DNA of 64,000 nt from UBA9611 sp965237595 (GTDB taxonomy: Bacteria; Chloroflexota; Dehalococcoidia; Lucifugimonadales; UBA3495). Position numbers and translations under genes: made by a program. The notes under the pieces were generated by a model, which saw only the letters and a program-made list of their open reading frames with translations, was not told the origin of the DNA and searched no databases. This document shows, one piece after another, positions 36,167-44,805 of the stretch (position 1 is the first letter of the stretch; every line of letters starts with the position of its first letter). The stretch covers positions 558,001 through 622,000 of the forward strand of contig CBDEFY010000001.1 of assembly GCA_965237595.1 (NCBI GenBank), given 5' to 3'.

Positions 36167-37111
36167 TCAGTTGGACAGGTTTGGTGCAAAACCAAGTGAG
36201 AGTTCCGCCGTCTTTCCAAGGTCTGAGAATGCTCTGCTTGGTGTCCGTTTCCCATTGATTGACCGTTCATCTGATGGCGCCAAGTCTCCTTTGAACACCT
36301 CAGCCGGTGTCCGGTAGCCCAAGGCTTGGTGGGGTCTTTGGTTGTTGTAGAAGCTGAAGTATGCGTCAAGCCCGGCCTTGGCTTCTCGCCCGTTGGAGTA
36401 GGCCTTCAGGTAGACCTCCTCGTACTTAACCGTGCGCCACAGCCGCTCCAACAAGATGTTGTCGGTGTAGCGTCCCTTCCCGTCCATGCTGATTCTCACT
36501 CCGTGCTGCTCTAGGAGACCGGTAAAGGCTTCGCCGGTGAACTGGCTGCCCTGGTCGGTGTTGAAGACCTCTGGCTTCCCCTTGCCAAGCGCTTCCTCCA
36601 ATGTCTCGACACAGAAATCAGCATCCAAGGTGTTGGAAAGACGCCAGGCCACCACGTACCGCGTGTACCAATCCATGATGGCCACCAGGTATAAGAAACC
36701 CTTGGCCATGGGGATGTAGGTGATGTCGGCGGCCCACACCTGATTTGGTCTGGTGATCTCCATGCCGCTCAGGAGGTAGGGATACACCTTGTGCCCTGGC
36801 CCCGGCTTGCTGGTCCGGGGCCACCGGTAGATGGCACGTAGTCCCATGGTCCGCATCAGACGCTGGACCCGCTTCCGGTTCACCCTGTGACCTTGAGTGC
36901 CCAGCCAGACCCTCATGCGCCGCGACCCGTAGAAGGGGGTACTTAGGTACTGGTGGTCCATCGCCTTCATCACGGTCAGGTTCTCCGAGCAAGTCCCCTT
37001 GCGCCGGTAGTTTAGGCTGGACCTGCTGATGCTCAGTAAGGCGCACTGTCTCACTGTGGACAAGGCTGGGTGCCGCCGGTCCACCATCTCCCGCCGCCGC
37101 TCCCGGCTCAT
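36167..37111 (-). CDS. IS3-family transposase OrfB
   Basis: 314 residues with the rve core: NQVWAADITYIPMAKGFLYL (first Asp), VFNTDQGSQFTGEAFTGLLEQ (second Asp) and DGKGRYTDNILLERLWRTVKYEEVYLK (Glu). The N-terminus (MVDRRHPALSTVRQCALLSISRSSLNYRRKG) is typical of OrfB. ATG overlaps the orfA stop (ATGA, 37108-37111), so OrfB may be made by coupling or by frameshift fusion with OrfA. Intact. Confidence 0.92.
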   Translation of the reverse strand: MSRERRREMVDRRHPALSTVRQCALLSISRSSLNYRRKGTCSENLTVMKAMDHQYLSTPFYGSRRMRVWLGTQGHRVNRKRVQRLMRTMGLRAIYRWPRTSKPGPGHKVYPYLLSGMEITRPNQVWAADITYIPMAKGFLYLVAIMDWYTRYVVAWRLSNTLDADFCVETLEEALGKGKPEVFNTDQGSQFTGEAFTGLLEQHGVRISMDGKGRYTDNILLERLWRTVKYEEVYLKAYSNGREAKAGLDAYFSFYNNQRPHQALGYRTPAEVFKGDLAPSDERSINGKRTPSRAFSDLGKTAELSLGFAPNLSN

Positions 37112-37392
37112 GGACCGAGCCTCTCCACCAAGAAATCCCGCTCAACCTTCAGTTGGCCGATCTGCTGATAGAGCCGGGCAACAAGGACCCCATCGCTCTT
37201 CTGGCGTTTGTCTTGGTTCCCACCAAAGACGCCGACCGCTCCTTCCAACAAGGACTTCTTCCAGGCCTGGATCTGCCCGGGATGGACCTCGTAGCGGGCG
37301 GCCAGTTGGGCCACCGTCTCTTCACCCTTCACCGCTTCCAGGGCCACCTTGGCCTTGAATGTTGGGCTGTGCTTCCTCCGCTCTTTTGACAT
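37108..37392 (-). CDS. IS3-family OrfA
   Basis: 94 residues with the OrfA helix-turn-helix (SPTFKAKVALEAVKGEETVAQLAARYEVHPGQIQAWKKSL) and a leucine-zipper-like tail (LVARLYQQIGQLKVERDFLVERL). The ATG at 37392 is preferred because GGAGGAG lies 8 bp upstream. Confidence 0.9.
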   Translation of the reverse strand: MSKERRKHSPTFKAKVALEAVKGEETVAQLAARYEVHPGQIQAWKKSLLEGAVGVFGGNQDKRQKSDGVLVARLYQQIGQLKVERDFLVERLGP

Positions 37393-37561
37393 GTCCCACT
37401 CCTCCCTCACAGCAACAGCTGTGGCTATTTTAGGAGCAGAACTCTCACTTAACCACCCGTCCGAATTTCCGGGTCCACCTCAAAGAGCACCATAGGCCAA
37501 GTATCGCCGGGTGCTCAGTCCAATATTCCCCACTCATCATTTCAATGATTTCGTACTACTA

Positions 37562-37707
37562 AACTGGAGCCAAGGTGGAATGCGCATATGGTGGGAGTCA
37601 AACGACCGAGCCGGGTCATTCTCAAAGTACGGATGAGAGGGATTCACTGTGGCAACCCAGCTGATCATCATCCCCACTTAAATGTACATCCCACCTTGGC
37701 TTTAGTT
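37562..37707. mobile_element. MITE related to IS630 (146 bp), copy B
   Basis: Left end AACTGGAGCCAAGGTGGAAT, right end read inwards AACTAAAGCCAAGGTGGGAT, with TA at 37560-37561 and 37708-37709. Internal sequence differs from copy A, so only the ends are shared. Together with short unassigned sequence it fills the gap between IS3 copy 1 and the 290-residue phage-like gene. Confidence 0.8.
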
Positions 37708-37917
37708 TAGGTGCTGCGGCTGCCAGCGAGTGCTTTCACTCGCCAACCCGCCCCTAAATGTTGACAATTCAACTGCCCGCCGTTAGCGTTGGCCTTTGTA
37801 CCATAGCAGCAGGCGGAACGATGGTAGCTGCCAGTATGAGGAACGGGGCGCGGCGTACCCGGATACCGCGCCCCCGGCCCGCAGGCGTGGTTAAGACGCC
37901 GGGGCATAGTGGCCATT

Positions 37918-38781
37918 ATGACACAACCCGCCCTGATTCCCGGAATCACAATGGACGCTTGCCGCGCCGCCCTCCGGTATCTTCCCCATGACGGAACACC
38001 GGGATACCGGGCAGCTTGTATCGTTGACCTTGCGAGTGAAGCTGTCCGCAATGCCGTCCGTGAATCCGCCCTGAACATTCCCGGCGTGGATGTTGCCAAT
38101 CCCGCCGACGTAAGCCGCGCCGCCCTTGATACTGCCCGCGATGGTTTGATAGACGCCCTTGAACACTCGCTAGGTGAGCACGGGCGCGGCTGGCAATCCA
38201 GCGGCCCGGACGCCGACGGGCTGCTACCGCAAGCCTTCGTTGACCGTTACAACCGCGCCGCCGACGCCCGCGAAGGCGGCGAGTATGGCGATGTAGAGGA
38301 CGGCAACGCGATGGTGGACGCCATAGCCGCCCTTTACGTCGACGCCGACGCTGGCGATGATTCCACGGTTGCCTACCTTCGCAGACTGTCCACAACTGAA
38401 CTGCTAGCACTGGCAGCCTTCAACACAAGTTTCGCGGCCCTTGACCTTTCCCTACTGGCAGACAGCCCGAAAACCGGCGTTGACCGCAACGCCCGGCTGA
38501 TACAGGCGATTCACCATACCGCCCAAGCCCGCGTTGTGCTGAATCGGATTGACGAATGGGAGTTGCCCGATGATGCTTTATCTAGCGCCTATGGGCCGGA
38601 AGTCCGCAAGGCAGCCCGGCAGTTGGGATACTGGATAAACCGGCTGTTGGCGGAAGTTGGGCAAGGTGGTCAACAGCAGCCCGATGTTGAGAACTGCCAG
38701 AACTGCGGGCAGCCCCCTGACCATCCCGCGCAACACGGGCCGGGGTTGTGCTACTGCAACCCGTATCCGCCGTTGCCTTGA
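37918..38781 (+). CDS. Hypothetical protein with C-terminal zinc-ribbon-like cysteines
   Basis: About 287 residues from ATG 37918 (MTQPALIPGITM); a GTG at 37909 is possible. It is Ala/Asp-rich and mostly helical. The last 30 residues hold CQNCGQ...GLCYCNP, a CxxC...CxC cluster that may bind zinc. I do not recognise the family. Codon use and the repetitive Ala-rich style match the small phage-like genes at 56.0-56.7 kb. The part from 38505 on is duplicated in inverted orientation at 55562-55838, where it has lost its own N-terminus. Confidence 0.55.
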   Translation: MTQPALIPGITMDACRAALRYLPHDGTPGYRAACIVDLASEAVRNAVRESALNIPGVDVANPADVSRAALDTARDGLIDALEHSLGEHGRGWQSSGPDADGLLPQAFVDRYNRAADAREGGEYGDVEDGNAMVDAIAALYVDADAGDDSTVAYLRRLSTTELLALAAFNTSFAALDLSLLADSPKTGVDRNARLIQAIHHTAQARVVLNRIDEWELPDDALSSAYGPEVRKAARQLGYWINRLLAEVGQGGQQQPDVENCQNCGQPPDHPAQHGPGLCYCNPYPPLP

Positions 38782-38948
38782 ACGTCCTCTACGCCGCCCC
38801 GTGGGACTTCCAGCAGCCCCACGGGGCGGTTGCTTCTCTCCTATGCCGTCCGGCATTGACAATTGCAAACACCAGCGTTTTGAGTACTTTTGAGTGCGTG
38901 GATGCTGCTGGCAGCCCTAAAATGGCCTGATTCGTAGCTAAATACGGA

Positions 38949-38978
38949 TAGGTTCGACTCCCTCGTACCCCCGCCAAT
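38949..38978 (+). other. tRNA/tmRNA 3'-end-like sequence, candidate att site A
   Basis: The segment contains TTCGACTCCCTCG followed by TACCCCCGCCA, a T-loop, 3' T-stem and acceptor with encoded CCA. The 5' T-stem (ATAGG) does not pair with CCCTC, so it is a 3' half-tRNA or tmRNA tail, as left by site-specific integration. Upstream ATTCGTA-GCTAAA-TACGGAT can form a hairpin. An inverted copy lies at 53681-53710, and a related end is part of the UCA tRNA at 50819. Confidence 0.5.
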
Positions 38979-39148
38979 GTTTTTAGGCGTGAAATCGCCC
39001 GATATCTGCTAATAAAAAGCCGCCGTACCGTTATGGCCGGGGCCCACAGGGCGCCCTAAATATAAAGCCGTGCTATTCTGTCGCAGCCTGTGCTCACGAG
39101 TCCGGTATAATCCGTCGAACAATACCTATTCATAAAGGAGAAACTGTT

Positions 39149-39904
39149 ATGCCGATTTTTACCAAAGGCGATGTCACCATCCGCTATGAGGAGGCCGGGT
39201 CCGGTTTCCCGATCCTGCTCACCCCCGGCGGGGGCTTGAACTCCGTAGTCAGCAATTGGCCTGGACAAGTGTTCAACGCGATGGAGGAGTTCAAGAACGA
39301 TTTCCGCTGCATCACGATGGACCAGCGCAACGCCAACGGCGGCGACTCCGGCGGGCCTATCCAAGTCGACGACCCGTGGGGGGCCTTCGCCGACGACCAA
39401 CTGGGGCTGATGGACCATCTTGGCATACAGGAGTTCTCGTTCATGGGCTACTGCATCGGTGGCCCGTTCGCACTCAAGCTCATGGAACGGGCACCCGATC
39501 GCCTCGTGGCCGGCGTGCTCTGCCAGCCGGTTGGCCACAACGCCAAATTCCCTGACTCCATGTACGACTCTGGCCATGATATCTGGGGACCCGAGCTGTG
39601 CGACCAGCGGACTGACGTGACCATGGAGACCGTCGATGCGTACCTACACAATCTTTACCGGGTCGATTCCGACTTCGTGTACAGCGTGTCGCGCGACTTC
39701 GTTCGTTCGTGCCAGACGCCGATGCTGGTCATGCCTGACAACACACCATCGCACTCCTACGAGACTGCGATGGAGGTAGTGGAGTTGGCGCCAAATGCCG
39801 AGGTGACGGTATATCCCTGGAAAGAGGAAAAGGACGTGCTCGCCAAGACGATAAACCAGGTGCGCGACTTCCTATTGGCGCATCAACCAGCTATATCAAA
39901 TTGA
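39149..39904 (+). CDS. Alpha/beta-hydrolase fold protein (arm A copy)
   Basis: 251 residues. The oxyanion and nucleophile regions are visible: LLTPGGGLNS (24-32) and the elbow FMGYCIGGPFALKL with Cys102 where most members have Ser. The catalytic acid region may be MLVMPDNTP. The usual C-terminal GH-x(3)-E is replaced by VYPWKEEKDV, so a canonical triad His is not evident. AAAGGAGA lies 8 bp before ATG 39149. It is convergent with the DUF3179 gene, stops 19 bp apart. Substrate unknown; identical to 52755-53510. Confidence 0.75.
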   Translation: MPIFTKGDVTIRYEEAGSGFPILLTPGGGLNSVVSNWPGQVFNAMEEFKNDFRCITMDQRNANGGDSGGPIQVDDPWGAFADDQLGLMDHLGIQEFSFMGYCIGGPFALKLMERAPDRLVAGVLCQPVGHNAKFPDSMYDSGHDIWGPELCDQRTDVTMETVDAYLHNLYRVDSDFVYSVSRDFVRSCQTPMLVMPDNTPSHSYETAMEVVELAPNAEVTVYPWKEEKDVLAKTINQVRDFLLAHQPAISN

Positions 39905-39923
39905 TTCAACCGAGAAAGCTGTA

Positions 39924-41492
39924 TTAGCGTTCCGGCTGGTATACCTCCGTGGCCGGGTAGAATGCGTACCACCCAAACCAGAAGGAGGAGCGGCTGGGCA
40001 ACCGGTCCAAACGCTCTTCCGGGCTGTCGGTCCCTACCAGAGCATTCTCGGTTAATTCCCATCTCTCGCCATCTTCATCCAACAGGAACGTGGCTCCTGA
40101 ACGGTATCCCGCGCTCCCGTCCAAGATGAAATTGCGGCCACCGGCTTGGTAGGCCCTAGACCCGCCGCCACTCGTGACCACAACCAAGTCCATGCCGCCC
40201 AAAGAGTCGTGCACTACGGGCTCTTGGGCCAGCACCTGCTCAGGGTAGGCTCTAGATTGGCCGTTGAGAGTAAGGCCTAGGACCCGGGATTTAGTGACCA
40301 ATCGGGAACTTCTCTCCGGGACAGGGAACATTGTGTATTCGCTATGACGATAGCTGGCGTAGATAGATGCCGCGTGTCCTTCCGCCAGGTACGACTGGGA
40401 CGGGTATACGCCGGTTTGGATGTTCAACACCGTAGTGTCAGGGTGGGCCAACACCCAATCGTCCCAGGTGGTCAATGTCACCGGCAGCACCTTCAGCTCA
40501 ATGCCACTGCCGACCAATTCTCCGACAACGGGCTTGCCCAGGAATTGGTGCCAGAGGGTATTGGTGCCTCTGTCGTACATCAATTTGTTACTTTGATACA
40601 GCCAACCCGAGGTACCGAACTCCATTACTTCGCCGTTGATTTCTGTGGAATACACGATCCCAGACCCGCAAAGCGTTCAATAGGCGAGGGCGAAGGGCAC
40701 TCCTCCAACGACATCATTGGCCATCTCGTGGGCGTTTAAGATCCGCAGCGGGTAGGCCCGAGCCTCGCCGTTGATCGATACTCCAAACACCCGGTCTGCA
40801 GCCTCCATATACCAAGCCTCATTGGCTGGGACCACCGGCGGATTCCGCAGGTCAGGAATGCCGTCCTTGGCCACGCCGCCCCAGACAATCTCTTCAATTC
40901 TTATGTCGGTTTTCACGCCTTCGTAGAGAAAGCTGCCGAGTCCGGCGTCCAGAGTAGAAAACAGCTCGCCTTTCCAGCCGTCATATCCCTTCGGTGCCTT
41001 GACCTGGGGATTCTGACCCAGCCATTCGATCCACCAACCCCAGTTCGTCCGTTCGGGAGGAAATTCGACCTTTTCCGGACCCTCGGCCAATACGTTGATC
41101 GATGCGGCCATGGCGATCCTGGCATCGGGATACCATTCAATCCGCATGAACTCCAGAAGGACCGGAATGTAGGACTGGTTGCCACTGTTCACCATTTTCC
41201 GGACGATGGCGTCCATGTCACCGTCAATGGTGGCCCGCATCAGTTCCGTGGGGTCATCGGGAAGATCGATAGCAGGTACGGCGCCTGAAGACTCCAAAGA
41301 CATTCCGTCCGACGTGCCGGTGGCGGGCGCCGACTCAGTGGTGGCATTGGGCCCAGGTATAGAAACTGAGCCTGGAGGACTGGACAATTGAGTGCCGCCA
41401 GTTGCGGGGTTGGCCGTTTCGGATGAAGTGCAAGCGGCCATCCCAAGCAATAGGACTAGCCCGATCCACCAGTAGCGGACCGTGCGTCGCAT
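39924..41492 (-). CDS. DUF3179 lipoprotein, candidate selenoprotein (arm A copy)
   Basis: The same protein as at 51167-52735. The in-frame TGA is at 40677-40679 (FALAY-TGA-TLCGSGIVYS), and reading in frame continues to TAG at 39924. Upstream of the start, the arm is cut by IS3 copy 2 at 41617, 125 bp before ATG 41492, so this copy has lost the native distal promoter region and the neighbouring tRNA. See the arm B entry for domains. Confidence 0.65.
40642..40664 (-). promoter_or_regulatory. SECIS-like hairpin after the DUF3179 UGA (arm A)
   Basis: Identical to the arm B hairpin at 51995-52017: lower stem UCUG/CAGA, bulged A, apical stem GGA/UCC and an 8-nt loop containing GUG. Confidence 0.45.
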
Positions 41493-41630
41493 TCGCTCCA
41501 ATGGAACCCGGATGTGCAGAGTCAATGACGTCCGTTTAGCATCTGAATCGGCGCGGTTGCTGGCCGTCAATTTAACCATACGCATTTCGCTGAAGAATGG
41601 CTTCAAGCAATGTAAGTGAGGTGGACCCAA

Positions 41631-42575
41631 TTAGTTGGACAGGTTTGGTGCAAAACTAAGTGGGAGTTCCACCGTCTTTCCAAGGTCTGAGAACGCTCCG
41701 TTCGGTGCCCGTTTCCCATTGATTGACCGTTCATCTGATGGCGCCAAGTCTCCTTTGAACACCTCAGCCGGTGTCCGGTAGCCCAAGGCCTGGTGGGGTC
41801 TTTGGTTGTTGTAGAAGCTGAAGTATGCGTCAAGCCCGGCCTTGGCTTCTCGCCCGTTGGAGTAGGCTTTCAGGTAGACCTCCTCGTACTTAACCGTGCG
41901 CCACAGCCGCTCCAACAAGATGTTGTCGGTGTAGCGTCCCTTCCCGTCCATGCTGATTCTCACTCCGTGCTGCTCTAGGAGACCGGTGAAGGCTTCGCCG
42001 GTGAACTGGCTGCCCTGGTCGGTGTTGAAGACCTCTGGCTTCCCCTTGCCAAGCGCTTCCTCCAATGTCTCGACACAGAAATCAGCATCCAAGGTGTTGG
42101 AAAGACGCCAGGCCACCACGTACCGCGTGTACCAATCCATGATGGCCACCAGGTATAAGAAACCCTTGGCCATGGGGATGTAGGTGATGTCGGCGGCCCA
42201 CACCTGATTTGGTCTGGTGATCTCCATGCCGCTCAGGAGGTAGGGATACACCTTGTGCCCTGGCCCCGGCTTGCTGGTCCGGGGCCACCGGTAGATGGCA
42301 CGTAGTCCCATGGTCCGCATCAGACGCTGGACCCGCTTCCGGTTCACCCTGTGACCTTGAGTGCCCAGCCAGACCCTCATGCGCCGCGACCCGTAGAAGG
42401 GGGTACTTAGGTACTGGTGGTCTATCGCCTTCATCACGGTCAGGTTCTCCAAGCAAGTCCCCTTGCGCCGGTAGTTTAGGCTGGACCTGCTGATGCTCAG
42501 TAAGGCGCACTGTCTCACTGTGGACAAGGCTGGGTGCCGCCGGTCCACCATCTCCCGCCGCCGCTCCCGGCTCAT
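41631..42575 (-). CDS. IS3-family transposase OrfB
   Basis: 314 residues, differing from copy 1 by a few substitutions mainly at the C-terminus (APNGAFSDLGKTVELPLSFAPNLSN). All catalytic motifs are present (AADITYIP, NTDQGSQF, RYTDNILLERLWR). Confidence 0.92.
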   Translation of the reverse strand: MSRERRREMVDRRHPALSTVRQCALLSISRSSLNYRRKGTCLENLTVMKAIDHQYLSTPFYGSRRMRVWLGTQGHRVNRKRVQRLMRTMGLRAIYRWPRTSKPGPGHKVYPYLLSGMEITRPNQVWAADITYIPMAKGFLYLVAIMDWYTRYVVAWRLSNTLDADFCVETLEEALGKGKPEVFNTDQGSQFTGEAFTGLLEQHGVRISMDGKGRYTDNILLERLWRTVKYEEVYLKAYSNGREAKAGLDAYFSFYNNQRPHQALGYRTPAEVFKGDLAPSDERSINGKRAPNGAFSDLGKTVELPLSFAPNLSN

Positions 42576-42856
42576 GGACCGAGCCTCTCCGCCAAGAAAT
42601 CCCGCTCAACCTTCAGTTGGCCGATCTGCTGATAGAGCCGGGCAACAAGGACCGCATCGCTCTTCTGGCGTTTGTCTTGGTTCCCACCAAAGACGCCGAC
42701 CGCTCCTTCCAACAAGGACTTCTTCCAGGCCTGGATCTGCCCGGGATGGACCTCGTAGCGGGCGGCCAGTTGGGCCACCGTCTCTTCACCCTTCACCGCT
42801 TCCAGGGCCACCTTGGCCTTGAATGTTGGGCTGTGCTTCCTCCGCTCTTTTCACAT
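42572..42856 (-). pseudogene. IS3-family OrfA with nonsense codon 2
   Basis: The copy 1 start ATG-TCA is ATG-TGA here (about 42851-42856), ending OrfA after one residue. The remaining frame is intact from codon 3 and could be entered at an internal start near 42811, giving a shortened OrfA without the first HTH residues. Other copies in the window have TCA. Confidence 0.75.
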
Positions 42857-42946
42857 GTCCCACTCCTCCCTCACAGCAACAGCTGTGGCTATTTTAGGAG
42901 CAGAACTCTCACTTAACCACCCGTCCGAATTTCCGGGTCCACCTCA

Positions 42947-42979
42947 AACCACCTGTCCGAATTTCCGGGTCCACCTCAG
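42947..42979 (-). repeat. Solo IS3 terminal sequence
   Basis: ACCTGTCCGAATTTCCGGGT then CCACCTCA repeats the right end of the adjacent IS3. It is the leftover end of another IS3 copy, lost by deletion or recombination. Confidence 0.75.
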
Positions 42980-43072
42980 ACACCTGCTTGGAGTATCGAC
43001 CGCCCCCGAGAGCCAGGATGTGGTAATCCCGTTCCGGGTGCTCGTTTTGCGCTCCCGAAGCTAGGGCTCACC

Positions 43073-43455
43073 TCAGCACTTTCGGTGAGTATCTGCAACA
43101 CCCGGAGTGAGAGTTCGTCCTCCCCTGATTAACGGCCTACCTTGCGCTTCGTCTTCTGCCATCGCGGCGGCGGCTCGCTCGTTGTCAAGAATTTTGCTAA
43201 CGACAGCATCGCCAGCGCGTTCCCAGGTGCCACGATTTTCGATGACGAACTTGTTCGACTCTCGATAATCGTCAAGGAGACCGTTGACTTCGGGAATCAC
43301 GTAACGCGCGACCATGTCCCAGTTCCGAAGCGTGTCTTCACGATTCGCCCAGTCGTGGACGAATCCGATCACACAACCGAAGCCACCGGTTAGCTCCATC
43401 ATCTCGCGTATCCTGGCGACCAGGTTAGTCGAAGGCGCACATGGAGCTCGCGGGT
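43073..43455 (-). pseudogene. LLM-class flavin-dependent oxidoreductase, C-terminal fragment
   Basis: The frame contains TNLVARIREMMELTGGFGCVIGFVHDWAN and WDMVARYVIPEVNGLLDDYRESNKFVIENRGTWERAG, the end of luciferase-like FMN monooxygenases. The N-terminal TIM-barrel portion is lost at the junction with the IS1182 fragment (about 43456). Enzymes of this class are common in SAR202 Chloroflexota. Confidence 0.7.
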
Positions 43456-44261
43456 TTTCCGGTCCTCCGGCAATTCCCCATGCGCCTGACGCGACAACTC
43501 CAACAACCGGTCCGCGTCGGCCACAATTGAGTACAACAGCGCCGCCCGCGCCCGTTTGTTGCTCCAGTCGATGGCCGACTCACCCTTCACGCTGGAACCC
43601 AGGTATCTCTTATATCCCTGGGCCTTGGCCCATTCTTTGGCGGTAGACTTTTCCACTGCCGCCAGAGCCCATAACAATTTGACGATCCCGTCGGCCAACA
43701 GATTGTAGGTGTCCTTGACTGCGCCCCGGCCCAGGATGTTGGTCGTGTCCAACGCCACCTTCATGCTCCGCCTTTTCAGGTAGCCCGACTCCCGGGCCAG
43801 TCTCAGGCTGGACTCGAATACCTCCCGCACTTTGCCGTGCAGTATCAGCTGGGCACGAAACACCTGCAGTGTGCTCTTGGCGAAGGGCCTATCCTCCACC
43901 TCAATCCCCAGGGCCACCTTCCAGCGGATGTCGAAGTCGGCCCGGGCCTTGGCCTCGGCGTCGCTCACCTTGTCGTGGGACTGGAGCAGGAGGGCCGTGG
44001 CCAGCAGGCTGGGCGGCACGCTGTCCCGGCCGTTGTCGGCGCAGTAGAACCCGGCGAAATCTGCGTCCCGGAACAACCGGCCACGCAACGAGGCCAGCAG
44101 ACCATGGAAGGTGTCCTTGTCCACGTGGTCCAGATACAGCCGGTCCGCTTCCCACAGGCCCCTTTGATCGGAACGCTCTCCCAGCACTGCCATTCCTCGC
44201 TATTTCTTGATGGCTCAAGTATAGCTGTCCACCCGGCTGACGCCACTTTTCGGCCACGTTT
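43456..44261 (-). pseudogene. IS1182-family element fragment (5' part)
   Basis: The transposase N-terminus (MAVLGERSDQRGLWEADRLYLDHV, start 44193) runs to HGELPED, then joins the LLM fragment. It matches the full copy at 57283 except for point changes. The IS end CGGCCACGTTTCTAG, with the CTAG target, is at about 44250-44265. The second half of the element is missing. Confidence 0.85.
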
Positions 44262-44269
44262 CTAGGGGA

Positions 44270-44482
44270 ATGGGCGATGTGGTCGATAACGTCTGGACAG
44301 ATATATCGCCGATAAACTCGCAGGCTAGAGAACGTGTCGGGTATCCGACCCAGAAACCCCTCGCTCTACTGGAACGCATCATAAAGGTGTCATCCAACGA
44401 GGGCGACGTCCTGCTGGACCCTTTCTGCGGATGTGCCACCGCGTGCGTGGCAGCCGAGAATCTAGGCCGCCGTCCATCGGTG
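44270..44482 (+). pseudogene. DNA N4/N6-methyltransferase (Dam/CcrM-like beta class) fragment
   Basis: The frame has VWTDISPINSQARERVGYPTQKPLALLERIIKVSSNEGDVLLDPFCGCATACVAAENLGRR. TQKP and the FxGxG-like DPFCGCATA motif are the SAM-binding signature of PF01555 methylases. The catalytic DPPY part is missing (cut by the IS1182 end). The 3' end is cut at about 44483 by a solo IS1380-like end. Confidence 0.75.
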
Positions 44483-44510
44483 TCCTTCGGTGGATTCAGG
44501 CTTAGGTTAA
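44483..44510 (-). repeat. Solo end of the second IS1380-type element
   Basis: Read on the minus strand TAAGCCTGAATCCACCGAAG matches the ends of the element at 47262-48973 (TTAGCCCGAATCCACCGA). Only about 25 bp remain. Confidence 0.55.
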
Positions 44511-44594
44511 AAAAATCGGCCTAAAAGTTTCCCTTATTTATCGCGACAATGCCCGGTATCCTTCTAGGTAGCTCGCACACCGGAGGATACCTCC

Positions 44595-44798
44595 ATGGCG
44601 CTGGACAGGATGCTACGCCGCTCCGAGGTCGAAGTGGTAACCGGCTTGTCGCGTTCGGCCATCTACGAACAAATGAGAGCGGGGGAATTCCCCGCACCGG
44701 TTCTGGTAGGCACTCGCGCTGTGCGGTGGCCTGAATCCGAGATCACCGCTTGGCTTGCATCGCGCCCCCGGGCAACCGGCGACGGACATAGAGGCTAA
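44595..44798 (+). CDS. AlpA-family regulator/excisionase
   Basis: 67 residues: MALDRMLRRSEVEVVTGLSRSAIYEQMRAGEFPAPVLVG, then AVRWPESEITAWLASRP, the MerR-like winged helix of AlpA/Xis proteins. It ends 7 bp before the primase gene, forming the start of an early operon. In P4-like satellites, AlpA-type proteins control integrase expression and excision. Confidence 0.85.
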   Translation: MALDRMLRRSEVEVVTGLSRSAIYEQMRAGEFPAPVLVGTRAVRWPESEITAWLASRPRATGDGHRG

Positions 44799-44805
44799 CG
44801 GGAGC

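Larger units (their letters stand above)
36153..37482 (-). mobile_element. IS3-family element, copy 1 (complete, 1330 bp)
   Basis: It begins TGAGGTGGACCC and ends GGGTCCACCTCA, perfect 12-bp inverted repeats. Two overlapping genes, orfA and orfB, are on the minus strand. No clear target duplication is visible in the flanks (TTGAC and AAGAG). Further copies lie at 41617-42946 and 62701 onward. Confidence 0.92.
38505..41616 (+). repeat. Inverted duplication, arm A (3.1 kb)
   Basis: From GGCGATTCAC at 38505 to ...CAATGTAAG at 41616 the sequence reappears reverse-complemented at 51043-55838. It covers the end of the 287-residue gene, a tRNA-end-like site, the hydrolase and the DUF3179 gene. Predicted proteins are identical in the two arms. 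The arm ends where IS3 copy 2 begins. Confidence 0.9.
41617..42946 (-). mobile_element. IS3-family element, copy 2
   Basis: TGAGGTGGACCC to GGGTCCACCTCA, 1330 bp, nearly identical to copy 1. It cuts arm A of the inverted duplication at 41616; arm B shows the sequence beyond this point. Its right side abuts a solo IS3 end (42947-42979). orfB is intact; orfA has a stop at codon 2. Confidence 0.92.

Noticed and set aside
38949..38978. Complete tRNA or tmRNA gene
   Set aside because: T-stem 5' strand does not pair and no 5' acceptor (GGGGGTAC-like) or anticodon arm is found upstream. Only a 3' end is present.
42851..42856. UGA at codon 2 of IS3 orfA (copy 2) as another Sec codon
   Set aside because: Copies 1 and 3 have TCA (Ser) here, and there is no redox motif. 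It is a nonsense mutation.
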